64,000 nt of DNA from Haliotis asinina (lineage: Eukaryota > Mollusca > Gastropoda > Lepetellida > Haliotidae). Below, piece by piece: positions 28,401 through 37,387 of the stretch. The notes below the pieces were generated by a model. That model was not told where the DNA came from. It made no database searches and saw nothing but the letters and a program-made list of their open reading frames with translations. How positions within the stretch are numbered: the stretch's first letter is position 1; each line of letters begins with the position of its first letter. The stretch lies in the NCBI RefSeq assembly GCF_037392515.1, contig NC_090283.1, forward strand, positions 12,034,501-12,098,500. Reading direction: 5' to 3'. The translations under genes and the position numbers were made by a program.

Positions 28401-30230
28401 ATGTTATATAACTGGAATCTTGCTAAAAGTGGCCTTAAAACTGAACTCACTCGCCCCTGAAGATCAATTCTAACCGGGATTTTCCTAGATGTAAATGTGC
28501 CAGAGAGGTCTGTACATTGTCACACGGGCCATGACACTTGTTTTTGTGGTTGGGGTACACGGGATCCGAAACACCGGATTGTTCACAAAATGTCCTGTTG
28601 TCCGCAAGACATCGAGTTGCAGATGTTTTGCTTTACTCCTCCACTTTTGTTTATATTAGAGCAATACTTTCCCACAGGTATGCTGATAATCGTCGGACTC
28701 GTTCTTCTCATCTCAGTCCTAACTCAGGCTGTTCCCTTCAACCACAGCAGCACGCCACGTGTAGGTGAGTATCTGTCCTAACTCAGGCTGTTCCCTTCAA
28801 CCACAGCAGCACGCCACGTGTAGGTGAGTATCTGTCCTAACTCAGGCTGTTCCCTTCAACCACAGCAGAACGCCACGTGTAGGTGAGTATCTGTCCTAAC
28901 TCAGGCTGTTCCCTTCAACCACAGCAGAACGCCACGTGTAGGTGAGTATCTGTCCTAACTCAGGCTGTTCCCTTCAACCACAGCAGCCCGCCACGTGTAG
29001 GTGAGTATCTGTCCTAACTCAGGCTGTTCCCTTCAACCACAGCAGCACGCCACGTGTAGGTGAGTACCTGTCCTAACCCAGGCCATTCCCTTCAACCACA
29101 GGAACACGCCACGTCTATGTGAGTATCGGTCCTGGCCGTGGCTGTTCCCTTCAACCAAAGCAGCACACCACGTCTATGTGAGTATCGGTCCTGGCCGTGG
29201 CTGTTCCCTTCATCCACAGCATTACGCTTTGGGTGAGTATCGGTCCTATCTGTGGCCATTCCTCTCAACCACAGCAGCACACCAGGGGGTCACGTTGTAC
29301 CAGATTGATTATAATGGTACAGGCATGCAGTATTGTTCTACCTTGCAGGTCACTTCTACTTGATCACCCTGCTGCTGACCTGCTGCAGCATAGCTATCTC
29401 TGTACTGGTCAACAACATCAGCTACAGGGGAGCCAGGCGACGACCTCTGCCCAAGTGGATTCACCAGGTGAGTGAGTGAGTGATGGTGTATGAGTAAGTG
29501 AGTGAGTTAATGAGCGAGTATTTTGGTGTATGATGTTGAGAGTGAGTGAGTGAGTGAGTGAGTTTATAGGTTGTGACTAAGCTAAATAATCAGCGGGTTA
29601 GTGAGCAAGTTTATGGGTGGCTGGCCGAGTTGGTGAACGGGTGGATGCGTGATACTTGTGAATGAGTGAGTTAGTTTGACGCTGCTTTAAACAACAAATC
29701 AGGACATGTCAGTTAGTGAAGGAGGAAGTAAACGGCCATACAACTTGCTCACCTGTTGATAATATTGTATATAAAATGTGTCAAGTTCCAAATATTAAAG
29801 AAAAACAACACTGCTTTAATTATCCCGCAACATATCAAATGCTAAAGCTTCTTGGATTTAACAAACCTTGTGAGTTCCGAGTTTTTTTCGACAGGCTTGT
29901 TTAAGCCGAAATGGTCTGCGGAGAATCTTGTGCATAGACAAGTACTCGCCCGTGGACAATTTGTTCGCGGAGACATTGCGGGAGACAGAGGACTTATCTA
30001 CGCATGCGCAACCGGAAGCTGCAGCAGGGAGGGAAATGGATACACTACAGACGCGGGAAATGAGGGATGTTACCAGATATCTTAAATATATTTGTGGCAA
30101 ACTGTCGGCAGACGACTCGTACAAGAACGTAAACCAGGACTGGGAGGAACTTGCACGTGTCGTCGACCGCGTCCTGTTCGTTATCTTCTTCATTATGTAC
30201 GTGCTCACCGCAGTGTCGTTGCTGACGTAG
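19365..30230 (+). CDS. Nicotinic acetylcholine receptor-like Cys-loop channel subunit, complete (8 exons, 471 residues)
   Basis: Exons 19365-19446, 24869-25020, 25904-25948, 26286-26395, 26875-27359, 28678-28764, 29349-29467 and 29895-30230 (TAG 30228-30230) join with consistent phases; the 45-bp third and 110-bp fourth exons are the sizes typical of nicotinic receptor genes. The product would be one subunit of a pentameric ligand-gated channel in the plasma membrane. Visible: signal peptide (1-28); WNASDYGG (102-109); loop A WLPDIVPFNA (121-130); Cys-loop C164-C178 (CPLDVTNFPFDTQSC); loop B FGSW (182-185); M1 about 264-282; M2 about 289-308; M3 about 322-341; M4 about 448-470. Odd points: loop C (about 236-254) has no vicinal cysteine pair; loop A has Phe128 where Tyr is usual; M2 has Leu at 6', Val at 9' and Gln at 20', while Glu -1' and Lys 0' are kept. 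The M3-M4 loop is short (about 105 residues). Probably a non-alpha or orphan subunit; ligand unknown. Confidence 0.92.
19795..19925 (+). repeat. tRNA-like SINE fragment of a third type
   Basis: 'ggtcggtggttcgattccc' is a clear B box, followed by 'gtgtaaggcagttgagggta', unlike SINE-A or SINE-B downstream sequence. The 5' A-box half is weak, so a SINE head is more likely than a tRNA gene. Confidence 0.45.
20316..22117 (-). other. Region bounded by a perfect 24-bp direct repeat; nature unknown
   Basis: The same 24 bases (cagaagggttccagggtcag plus actg) occur at 20316-20339 and 22094-22117. Read on the minus strand, a TATATAA box (22147-22141) lies about 30 bases before the right copy, a GTAAGC donor-like site follows it (near 22080), and AATAAA (20345-20340) lies directly before the left copy. 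The interior is AT-rich with no coding capacity. Confidence 0.4.
21828..21925. repeat. Short minisatellite, about 24-bp unit
   Basis: 'cttacaaagtgacggcatac' and close variants are repeated four times; one or two units carry a small deletion. Confidence 0.75.
22730..24380 (+). mobile_element. LINE reverse transcriptase remnant (CR1/L2-Jockey-like), 5'-truncated
   Basis: In channel intron 1. Broken frames on the plus strand give, in family order: RLKSDYFNQLIVSQLQNSKA (endonuclease-RT linker); LDKYQLAYKSGFITETAVST and LLELTEVFDTVDH (RT blocks 1-3); VPQGSVLDPVLFTLYSKPVS (block 4); FYGDDTQL (catalytic block, 23682-23705, with Gly in place of the usual Ala of YADD); VSAWINANLLKLNSDKTEAL (thumb start); and near the end TRLKTFGGRSFAYKA. 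Several frame breaks and stops are present and the endonuclease is missing, so the copy is dead. Clade assignment is from motif resemblance only. Confidence 0.8.
24449..24612. repeat. 51-bp tandem repeat, three units
   Basis: 'catattgaa(a/c)acaa' recurs at 24463, 24514 and 24565 with 'catggggtactggggatctt' in each unit. The unit is 17 codons long, so an open frame passes through on both strands by chance. Confidence 0.85.
24869..26395 (+). CDS. Channel exons 2-4: N-terminal ligand-binding region
   Basis: Exon 24869-25020 encodes the N-terminal helix and first strand (VDVTMYPMLLSINNI). Exon 25904-25948 (NEAENTLTSRIILFQ) and exon 26286-26395 (QWVDIRLKWNASDYGG to VPFN) give the loop D tryptophan (W95) and loop A. 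Asn103 (NAS) is a likely N-glycosylation site. Confidence 0.9.
25155..25460. repeat. Head-to-head SINE-A 3' ends plus a SINE-A head
   Basis: A plus-oriented 3' piece (gctgtcccccgccgtgatg, attgctaaagag) is followed at once by its inverse (tttttagcaataatcc, cacggtgggggacaccagga), with flanking arms 'ttcagtattccgttcata' / 'tggatggaatactgaa', forming an imperfect palindrome at 25173-25348. A minus-oriented head (ggggaatcgaacccgggtc) ends the block. Confidence 0.6.
25610..25745 (+). repeat. SINE-A copy
   Basis: 'ggttagtggttaaagcgg', 'acccgggttcgagtcgg' (B box), 'ggaagcccatttctggtgtt' and 'gctaaaagcggcgtaaaact', in channel intron 2. Confidence 0.85.
26421..26551 (+). repeat. SINE-A copy lacking the B-box block
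   Basis: 'gttaaagcgttcactcgtca' is followed by 'aaatacactatgtgaagtcc', so about 25 bases with the B box are missing; the tail is 'accatactcaatc'. In channel intron 4. Confidence 0.75.
26875..27359 (+). CDS. Channel exon 5: Cys-loop, loops B and C, M1
   Basis: A 485-bp exon with C-x13-C Cys-loop, loop B tryptophan (W185), a short loop C (KYGTYEFSILSVTVEAERR) without cysteines, and M1 (PGALLGFLVPVLFLLP). It ends in SREKNTFG at the start of M2. The donor GTAAGA is followed at once by a (GTGA)n-type repeat. Confidence 0.92.
27364..27570. repeat. (GTGA)n/(GTGG)n-type microsatellite starting at a splice donor
   Basis: Imperfect GAGT/GGAT tetranucleotide array that begins within six bases of the exon 5 donor (27360). 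On the minus strand it gives meaningless Thr-His-Ser-Leu reading frames. Confidence 0.85.
27571..27716 (-). repeat. SINE-A copy
   Basis: 'gcatttacgctgtttttg', 'aatgggcttcacatattgta', 'gaggaatcgaacccg' and 'ctttaaccattagactatcc'. The preceding microsatellite is probably its expanded tail. Confidence 0.75.
27797..28025. mobile_element. MITE-like element, AGTAGGGGA family (copy 1)
   Basis: Left end 'aaaaaagtaggggatatt' is the inverse of the right end (gcaatgtcccttactata). The interior 'ccactggccagtgccaatac' and 'atgaagtatttcc' is shared with 61770-62001. In channel intron 5. Confidence 0.6.
28290..28453 (+). repeat. SINE-A copy
   Basis: Full-length: 'gtcgtcacgccgaagacccg', 'gagttcgattctccacatgg', 'cccatttctggtgttcctcg', 'ttgctaaaagtggccttaaa', tail 'aactcactcg'. 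Confidence 0.85.
28678..28764 (+). CDS. Channel exon 6: M2 pore helix
   Basis: 87 bases encode MLIIVGLVLLISVLTQAVPF, then NHSSTPRV, joining FG before and GHFYLITLLLT after. The exon's 3' half and its donor are the founding unit of the 59-bp minisatellite that follows. Using any later donor would read into a stop after VGEYLS. Confidence 0.88.
28706..29290 (+). repeat. 59-bp minisatellite copying the M2 exon's splice donor
   Basis: GTGAGTA recurs at 28765, 28824, 28883, 28942, 29001, 29060, 29119, 29178 and 29233: seven exact 59-bp steps, then one of 55. Each unit holds 'ctaactcaggctgttccc', 'ttcaaccacag' and, in most units, 'cacgccacgtgtag' just before the donor, the exonic bases coding TQAVPFN..TPRV. 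The first unit is the real exon end; later units drift. Confidence 0.93.
29349..29467 (+). CDS. Channel exon 7: M3
   Basis: 119 bases encode GHFYLITLLLTCCSIAISVL, then VNNISYRGARRRPLPKWIHQ, aligning with the M3 segment and the '(M/L)P.W(V/I)' motif that follows it in nicotinic subunits. Donor GTGAGT runs directly into GTGAGTGAGTGAT. Confidence 0.9.
29468..29690. repeat. (GTGA)n-type microsatellite starting at the exon 7 donor
   Basis: The donor GTGAGT is itself the first unit of a broken GAGT array that continues to about 29690, ending in 'gtttgacgctgctttaaac', a relic of a SINE-A 3' end. Confidence 0.75.
29895..30230 (+). CDS. Channel exon 8: cytoplasmic loop, M4 and stop
   Basis: 336 bases in phase 0. 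The loop is short and charged (LRETEDLSTH, REMDTLQTREMRDVTRYLKY). DWEELARVVDRVLFVIFFIM is the pre-M4 helix and M4, equivalent to 'W..VA.V.DR..F' of nicotinic subunits. The protein ends AVSLLT. Confidence 0.92.
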   Translation, partial: ACLSRNGLRRILCIDKYSPVDNLFAETLRETEDLSTHAQPEAAAGREMDTLQTREMRDVTRYLKYICGKLSADDSYKNVNQDWEELARVVDRVLFVIFFIMYVLTAVSLLT

Positions 30231-30835
30231 GGGGACGCTGTAGAGACGCTGACTGGGAGGAGGGTCTGTTCTGGAGAACACGACACCACATTCACTAAGC
30301 ACCATAAGAAACGTTACACTCGTTCCTAAATGAATTTCGCAAAAAATACTCTAAATGAAGTGACTGAAAACTTTCTGCTGCATTGTGATGCGTGAAGGTC
30401 GACTTCTAGGTCTGTCTACTGTGACTATGTGTTAGGACAGATTCTCACCTGTCTATCTGTAGCCCCGAATGAGTCTTATAATCGTGATGCGTTAACATCC
30501 GGGGGCGTGGGCAGCAGTGTTGTATGTCGACCCCATCTGCAACATTCCGTTGGCTCTTTCTCTACAGCTATTAATTGTGACAGATTTCTCTTACTTGTAT
30601 ATCACACCATGCATTCTAGGCCCTCTTTATCTGTTGCTAAGCTTTCGTGTAAACTAATACCTTCTAACATATGTTTGATAGTGTTAAGTAATTCATATAG
30701 GTATGCGGGTAACGTCACTTTTGATGTTTAGTGTGTACCTATCATGTTCAGCTGAGATCAGGCATGTCAATCAGAGATTAATCATGTAGTTTTCATTAAT
30801 CACAGGAGACGCTGTTATCGTACATATTTCTCATT

Positions 30836-30940
30836 TGGACCACGTGATCACCTCCAGGGTATGCGTTATTATAAATCTCTACCGTGGAAATTTATCAGAA
30901 AGCATTCCCTGGAGATTATCGAGGATGTGACCACGTGGCC
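30836..30940. repeat. Imperfect inverted repeat with CCACGTG at both ends
   Basis: Arms 'ggaccacgtgatcac...ccagggtatgc' and 'gcattccctgg...gtgaccacgtggcc' can fold into a hairpin, in the channel's 3' UTR region. It could be a MITE relic. Confidence 0.5.
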
Positions 30941-31026
30941 TCTTGGACTACATCTCGTGTATTTTTTCAAAGTGTCATCTTGCTTTCGTCATGGTGAAAT
31001 GTACTTTGCATATTTCATATTTTGTC

Positions 31027-31032
31027 AATAAA
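31027..31032 (+). terminator. Polyadenylation signal of the channel gene
   Basis: AATAAA about 800 bases after the stop codon, followed by a T-rich stretch (ttcttattttattgttgtgt). A plausible 3' end; an alternative could lie elsewhere in the AT-rich 3' flank. Confidence 0.45.
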
Positions 31033-31154
31033 CAGATATTTACTAACAAGTTCTTATTTTATTGTTGTGTTTTGATCATTGCTGTAAAACTTTATCCACA
31101 TGCACTTTATACAAATGCTGTATGATCTTTCTAGTGACTATATTGTCGTGTCAC

Positions 31155-31400
31155 TGATGAAGATCCGGGTTAGAATTGGTCTTGAGTAACCCATGCATGT
31201 TTTAGATTACACTAACCCATGTTTGTTTCAAGAAGCCGCTCGCGGGATCGGTTGGTGCGGCTTGACGACTCAGTTGACTAGTCATAGGATTCAGCTGCGC
31301 AGATCGATGCGCATGTAGCTGATCACAGGATTGACTGGATCAGACTCGCTTATGCATAGACCACTGCTATATGTCTGAGATATTGCTGAGTACAAATGAA
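31155..31400 (+). repeat. SINE-B copy
   Basis: 'gaagatccgggttagaattg', 'gctcgcgggatcggttgg', 'gcagatcgatgcgcatgtag', 'agaccactgctatatgtctg'; moderately diverged. Confidence 0.75.
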
Positions 31401-31904
31401 AGGTTGTCGTGCAAGTGTACACTATCCCGTTGATGAACAAACGTCAAACAGTTCACTCCCCTTTCCTAATGCATTCCACAACTCTATATATAAGACACAG
31501 ACAAAGAAAGATATATTGCCGGGCCCATGCCTGATCTGATATCGAGACCTGCTGTCTAATTGGACCAAACAAAGAAAGCAGCACGTTAACGACTATTGAC
31601 AAATGATATACATAATGTACACAGAGGACAAAGAACACACCAGCCTTCGAACTGATTTTAATCCATTTCGTCAATTATAACAATTTGAAAAAATAGAAAC
31701 TCAGTACCAAAGTACATAGAATCAAATAATCGATACAATCAAGGATAATTACAAATACATGCCAAGTAAAGCAGTTGTCTCGTGGTAGTCTGTATTTCAA
31801 AATTTGTGGATGAATGGGCAACATCGTTCCAGAACAAGGAAACAATCAAAACGCAACCCCTGAACGGCAATTTACTGAAACTGAAATTACTTAAAATCAG
31901 ATCA

Positions 31905-32144
31905 GGCCCCGATTTCTCGAAACAAACACAATTTCACAATTTGAATCAGCTGATTTTTTAAAACTCAACTGCATTTTTGAAATATAATAGCCCAAACAAC
32001 TTAACTAATCTAACCATCAAACTCAAATTGTCCCATATATTTTGTGTTTTTATATTTTGTCAATTTCAGTTCAATCTGTGAAATGCATTTTCTCAAATTT
32101 GAGTGAAAAACTCAGACTTAAGTTTGTTTCGAATAATTGGGGCC
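31905..32144. mobile_element. Foldback element with GGCCCCGATTTCTCGAAAC ends
   Basis: Left 'ggccccgatttctcgaaac' pairs with right 'gtttcgaataattggggcc'; about 240 bases, non-coding. Confidence 0.65.
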
Positions 32145-32234
32145 AGATCCAGATATTCCTTTGAAATTAGAAACATAATGGTTGTGCATATAAACCCTCA
32201 GAAAACCTACAGAGAAAAGTTACTGAGCATAAAA

Positions 32235-32590
32235 TATAAGGCATCACGTCGTGTCGAGGGAAATTTCCCTCGACACGATGTGATAACGCATTTATCTAGC
32301 TGAATGTTTTCACTAAATCAAAACAAAACAACACGCATCGAATCGACTTGCTGCCATGTTGACACCAGCTGATCGTTTGACCTCAATGCACCGCACGTTA
32401 CTAAAGGCTTGTCGATGCACGCTTTTCTCACTTCTCGCGTCGTCACCGAGGCGTAGCAGGAGGATATGACTTTCGCAGCGGGAGTATAAAAGTCGTATAC
32501 TCCCGCTGGCGGATCGTGATGGATGTACATGGTACTTTATCAGAGTCACGTGGACCAATCAAAACTCGACATTCTTACATGAGGCTAGAT
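32235..32590 (-). repeat. Palindrome-bearing repeat, copy 2 (inverted relative to 15520-15940)
   Basis: About 280 bases nearly identical to copy 1 on the opposite strand, including 'gttgacaccagctgatcg' and 'ctaaaggcttgtcgatgc'. Its terminal hairpin is collapsed to a compact palindrome (cgtgtcgagggaaatttccc with arm partners, 32250-32283). The TATAAAAG hairpin at 32478-32507 reads the same way on the plus strand as in copy 1. Confidence 0.8.
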
Positions 32591-32936
32591 AAAGATTATT
32601 ATATCATATTTAAGTAATTATTCGACTTAAGTTAGCTTCTTCTGAAGAAAATGCACACCAAGTACAAATATAAAAAGCCTCAATATTTCGTTACTCTTGC
32701 TGAGATATGACGGAGGAACAAACTGATTTGGCTGATCGTGAATCACAAAGAAAATGTTTCATTCTTCTACCCATCGAGAAATAAATACGTTTTATTTGAC
32801 TGCCTCTAACTGTAGTAGGTATTAATTACCCAGTGACCATTTTATTACCCTTCCGTTGCATTACTCTGGTTTATAATTACCCTTTTGGTTCTATACACAG
32901 ATACCCAATATCATAAAGACATACAACACGTTAAAT

Positions 32937-33030
32937 GAGGGAGTGAATGTAGTTTTATGCCGCTCTTCCAGTAATATTACGACTGGGGACACCACAAATG
33001 GGCTTCACACACCGTACCCAGGTGGGACAG
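32937..33030 (-). repeat. SINE-A 3' fragment
   Basis: 'gtagttttatgccgctcttc', 'ctggggacaccacaaatggg', 'cttcacacaccgtacccagg', then lost. Confidence 0.8.
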
Positions 33031-33311
33031 GTGATATGAAGTAAGAATGTGTCCCTGTTCACTACATCGCTCTGATATTACCTGTCAGGACACAAACAGG
33101 TGTAACCTGGTTCTAGGGGAATTCCAGGTGATCAGCCTTCGTGCCCACTGAACCAATGTAGAGGTAAAACATCGGCCATGTTGCTTGATCGGCAACACGA
33201 TACACGAGTAATACCGGTCAAGAAGTAACAATACTGGTAAGAAGATAATAACGTAACATATACGAACATCAATCTTTACCAACGTTCATGCCATATTCAT
33301 AATAATAATCT

Positions 33312-33435
33312 GGGCCCTTCTTCTCGAAACGTTCGTAGCCCTAAAACTTCTTAACTTTGATCGTAGTCAGTGTGTTAAGAATGGGCTTAAGAAGTTCGTA
33401 GTGTTACGTACGTTTCGAGAATAGCTAGCCTGGGC
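33312..33435. mobile_element. Foldback element with GGGCCCTTCTTCTCGAAAC ends
   Basis: Left arm 'ttctcgaaacgttcgtagc' and right arm 'gttacgtacgtttcgagaat' are inverted, with 'gggccc' and 'gcctgggc' at the outer ends. Same general type as 31905-32144. Confidence 0.65.
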
Positions 33436-36400
33436 AATATCCCAGCCATTACGTAATCTCATCAGGTGAGCACGGTGATGGCTATAAGCTTACTTCATCC
33501 TGTGGGCCAGAGCATAACGTCTGTGTTCCAGCTTATTGGTCATCAATGTACTTAAGGCAATGGACCTAAACATAAAACTGATTCAACATGCATGTCAAGT
33601 GCACGCTTCAAATTGGCACACGCATTCTAGCAAACAAGCATCCTGATAGGTGAACATGGTCAAACATGAGTACAGCAAAGGTCAAGGTCAACCAGATCTG
33701 CACTGTTAAAGAAACAACTGACATAGAAATCGTTATGAAAAAAATTAAGAGATCTGTTGAGTGACCTTCTTCATGTCAACTCTTCCTTTTGATCTGTTGT
33801 TTATGATGATGTCAGAAATCCAAAAACGGCCAAGTATGGAAGGTTAAAAGATCGGTTCTTTGAACATTTCACACCAACTTCATTTTCGAAACTTCTTGTT
33901 AGGAATATAAATAGTCGTTCAGAGGAAAGATGTTTTTAGGTGAACTGGAAATGTCATACTGTCATGACCATGCCATTCTCCCATGCAGAATTTCTTTCAA
34001 GGAAGGTGTAAACATCAATATGATGATACATACATTTTTCTGTGATTAGTGTTCAGACAATGAGCCTTGCCATGAACTTGACAATCAGAGGTCCAAACTT
34101 CCATGTTTGAGAAAGAAAACAGACCAGCTGTCTGTAAATCTCATATAAATAATTTAAAGCACTTCATCACCAAAACTCTTCCAAACCTTAAGTAACCATG
34201 GCAGCGTATCCTATCTAAAAGATAAGTCACTGAGACTGTATACAGCTGTACAGAAATAAATGATTGCCAATTAATAAACAAATTGCAAAAAATAGAATAT
34301 CAAAATTCTAACTAGGTCTTTTTCCAGTAGAGAAACCTCTGCAGAAAAAACAGGGAATATGTCTACCAAATTTAATGACAAAATGCTTTGATCTACTACA
34401 GATGAAGTAGTGCAAGGCATCCAGTCACAGAAAGATCAGAGTTCTTGTTTTGACACGCAATATTCAGCTGAACCTTAAAAGCTCCTTCATGCTTATTTCG
34501 AATTGACAGGAATCAAGGAGAATGAGCTAAAAATGATTTGAAGTGGCTTGCCTTTTTCATTCTCCTTCAAATGTGTTCATAATTCTTAGAACCCCAGTAA
34601 GAATTCTTAGACTGCAGTTAGAATGCTTTTCAAAAGCTATTTGATATTTGTCCACTTTGAATATACCTGGAAAGACTTGAACATTTGGGCATGTTACAAG
34701 AAGGAAAAGTTTTACAATGCAGTTCCAATTTCAAGGAATCTTCAGGAATTTTTATTCTGGTTCATTCTCCCTCAAGTGTGAAGGGAGCATGATACTTGAA
34801 TTTGAACTGTAAATCAAGAATACCCAGTCTCACTTACTTAAAGGAGTGTATTGGGAATAAAAGTGCCAGTATTGAAAATCTAATAATAAATTATTGAAAA
34901 AAAGTGGAGACACCATGTGTTTAAAAAAAAGGCTGACTGGGTTAAAATATAAACTACCAGTCACCACCTCCCTTGTATATCACTTGTCAGCTTATTTCAG
35001 ATAAATCAAATTCTTTCAAAAAGTATTTAATATATACAACAAAAAAACTTAGTCATAAAAATCTAAAAAAATATGACATGCATTAAAATATGATTAAATG
35101 TATTAAATTAAAGCAAATATATTAAACATCTTAAATTCAAAGAATGTAAACAAATATATTACATGCTTTAAAATATGTTCATACAATGAAAATAAGTCTA
35201 TCACATCTCAGTTCAACCTGCCATATATTATGAGAGACAAAAACATTTTAGACATCAACATATACATCACACACAGTAGAAACATATTTATGTATAAAAC
35301 ACACAAGACTTCAGACTGATACACAATTTTTTGACATTGAGAAGAGTAACATCATAAAGTGTGGTTGCAAGAGAGCTCTAACACAACCATACTGATTGAA
35401 TAGAATAGTTTTTATAGTAAATATACATTCTTTATTTAGCACATGTTTACTGTCCAACTCACAAAAGCTGAAAAATGAAATAATTGCAAATCTGTAGTGG
35501 TGTTGCCTCTCTCTGTCTTGTCAGGATTCACAGAATTAAACTATGAACCTTGATCCTGGTGTTCCAGTTATTAGGTTTTACCAGTCACATCTGTGACTGT
35601 AGTCACTTGTTTTTTCAGCATCAAGCTCACACGCACACTCAACTTGATCATGCTCAGGTCACCTACAAACCTGAGTCCTGGTACACACATTGTAGAAGAC
35701 ACTTAGCAATGGAGATTATATATACTTTATAACATGCTGTATATCACAGTAAGCTTTAGGCCTGGTTGACCAGAGGTCATATTATACAAACACAACCAAA
35801 GTTTATTTACAGATACACATAAACAAACCATTCTGAAAGACTTGAAAGAACAAAACTGGCATCCCTATTTCATATCTAGAAATGTATCCAGTCATCAGAG
35901 TGCTTTAAGACAAGAAACAAACTTGGGAGTTTCATATTACTTCTATAAATAATAAGTATACCCTTTCATATGTGTATATACATTTAACAACAGTTTCTGA
36001 GAACCAAATAAACAAGTTAAAACACTGTAATAGCATATATACACACAAACCTGGAATGCTGACACTGTTAATATCATATTAACTCTGAACCAGATTCAGC
36101 TAAAATGTATGGGTAATACTGGATAATGTCAACAGGAACAAAATATGCACAATCAGCACTATTACACACCATCACAACATGACATCCTTCTCATGTAGTA
36201 TGTCTTCCGTATTCAGTACTAATGATTCAGTAACCAGAACTAGATTGTCATTTCACATGATTCATTATAATCATCAAGTATTGCAAGATAATTTATTCAC
36301 AATGTAAATCCATTCCTGCTTGACAATAGGAAATACACAATATGAATTTAATCCTACCAAACCTTGATTTTCATGTTAGTCATATCTTGAGACAAAAGGT

Positions 36401-36825
36401 TTTGCTTTTTACCCAAAACACATTAAAACAGTTGAAATTTATTCCATCTCTACACTTTCTGGCAAAAATACACACATTTTTATTGTGAAATAATTGTAAG
36501 TTTAAACTTTCTAACATCTTTATATTGCTGTTATTTTCTTTGTTCTTGCTGGACTAACACAGATATACTGAACAGCAAAATAAAAGCAACACTAGATTTT
36601 AGTCAAGATTTGTAACAGAAGGCATAAACATGAACACTTGCTTTTACGAGATTTCAAGTTTTCGAAGCTGTTTCTTTTCATGTTCAGCATATTAACCACA
36701 TACTCATGGACTCACAGTTAACCTCATACATCAATGTAAACGCTACATGACAATATTTGTTGGTGGAAAATTTCCCCATGAAAACACTTCCTAACTGGAG
36801 AGACTGCGCATCATGTTATTCTAAC
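33436..36825. other. AT-rich DNA downstream of the calcium-release channel gene, no gene seen
   Basis: Nearly 3.4 kb with no convincing exon on either strand. The right part is probably 3' UTR of the minus-strand gene: the nearest AATAAA on that strand is at 36483-36478, about 900 bases after its stop. The rest looks like ordinary intergenic sequence. Confidence 0.45.
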
Positions 36826-37372
36826 TTTGTCTCAGCATGACATCATACTTCTTATCAGCACATAATGTCTAACTTCACATTAAACTAAACATAATATTTG
36901 CACATTACACAGTTTCAGCATGACATTATTTTTGCATCATAATATTGCAATATCTCTGCATGACATTGTCTCTACTTGACACCATTGCGATTTGACAATA
37001 TTTATGCAATATCTGCTCATTCTATCTCAGCATGACGCTTATTTTGCATGACATTCTGTCAGTCTCGATCTGACATTATCTCAGTCTCATACTTTTTCAA
37101 CATGGCACACTCCTGGCATGACACAATGTTGGCATGAAGCTGTCTTGTCATGATGCTATTTCGTCATGACGTTATCATGGCATGATGCTATCTCAGCATG
37201 ACATTATCTCTGCATATAATCTCAGTATGGCATTTAATTTGCATGACATTATGTCACAAGAGATGCTATAGAGATCTCAGTCTGACACTACCTCAACATG
37301 ACACTACCTCAGCATGACACTACCTCAACATGATGCTGTCTCGGTTGATGCTGTCTTGTCATGACAACCTCC
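36826..37372. repeat. Degenerate minisatellite in the 3' UTR of the calcium-release channel gene
   Basis: 'tctcagcatgacatta' and variants (tctgcatgacat, cctcaacatgacacta) recur about 25 times with irregular spacing just downstream of the stop codon on the minus strand. Confidence 0.7.
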
Positions 37373-37387
37373 AGCTCTGTGATGTGT

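Noticed and set aside
28765-29240. Series of alternative M2 exons for channel diversity
   Set aside because: Only the 3' half of the exon is repeated, without the M2 helix, and use of later donors gives an early stop.
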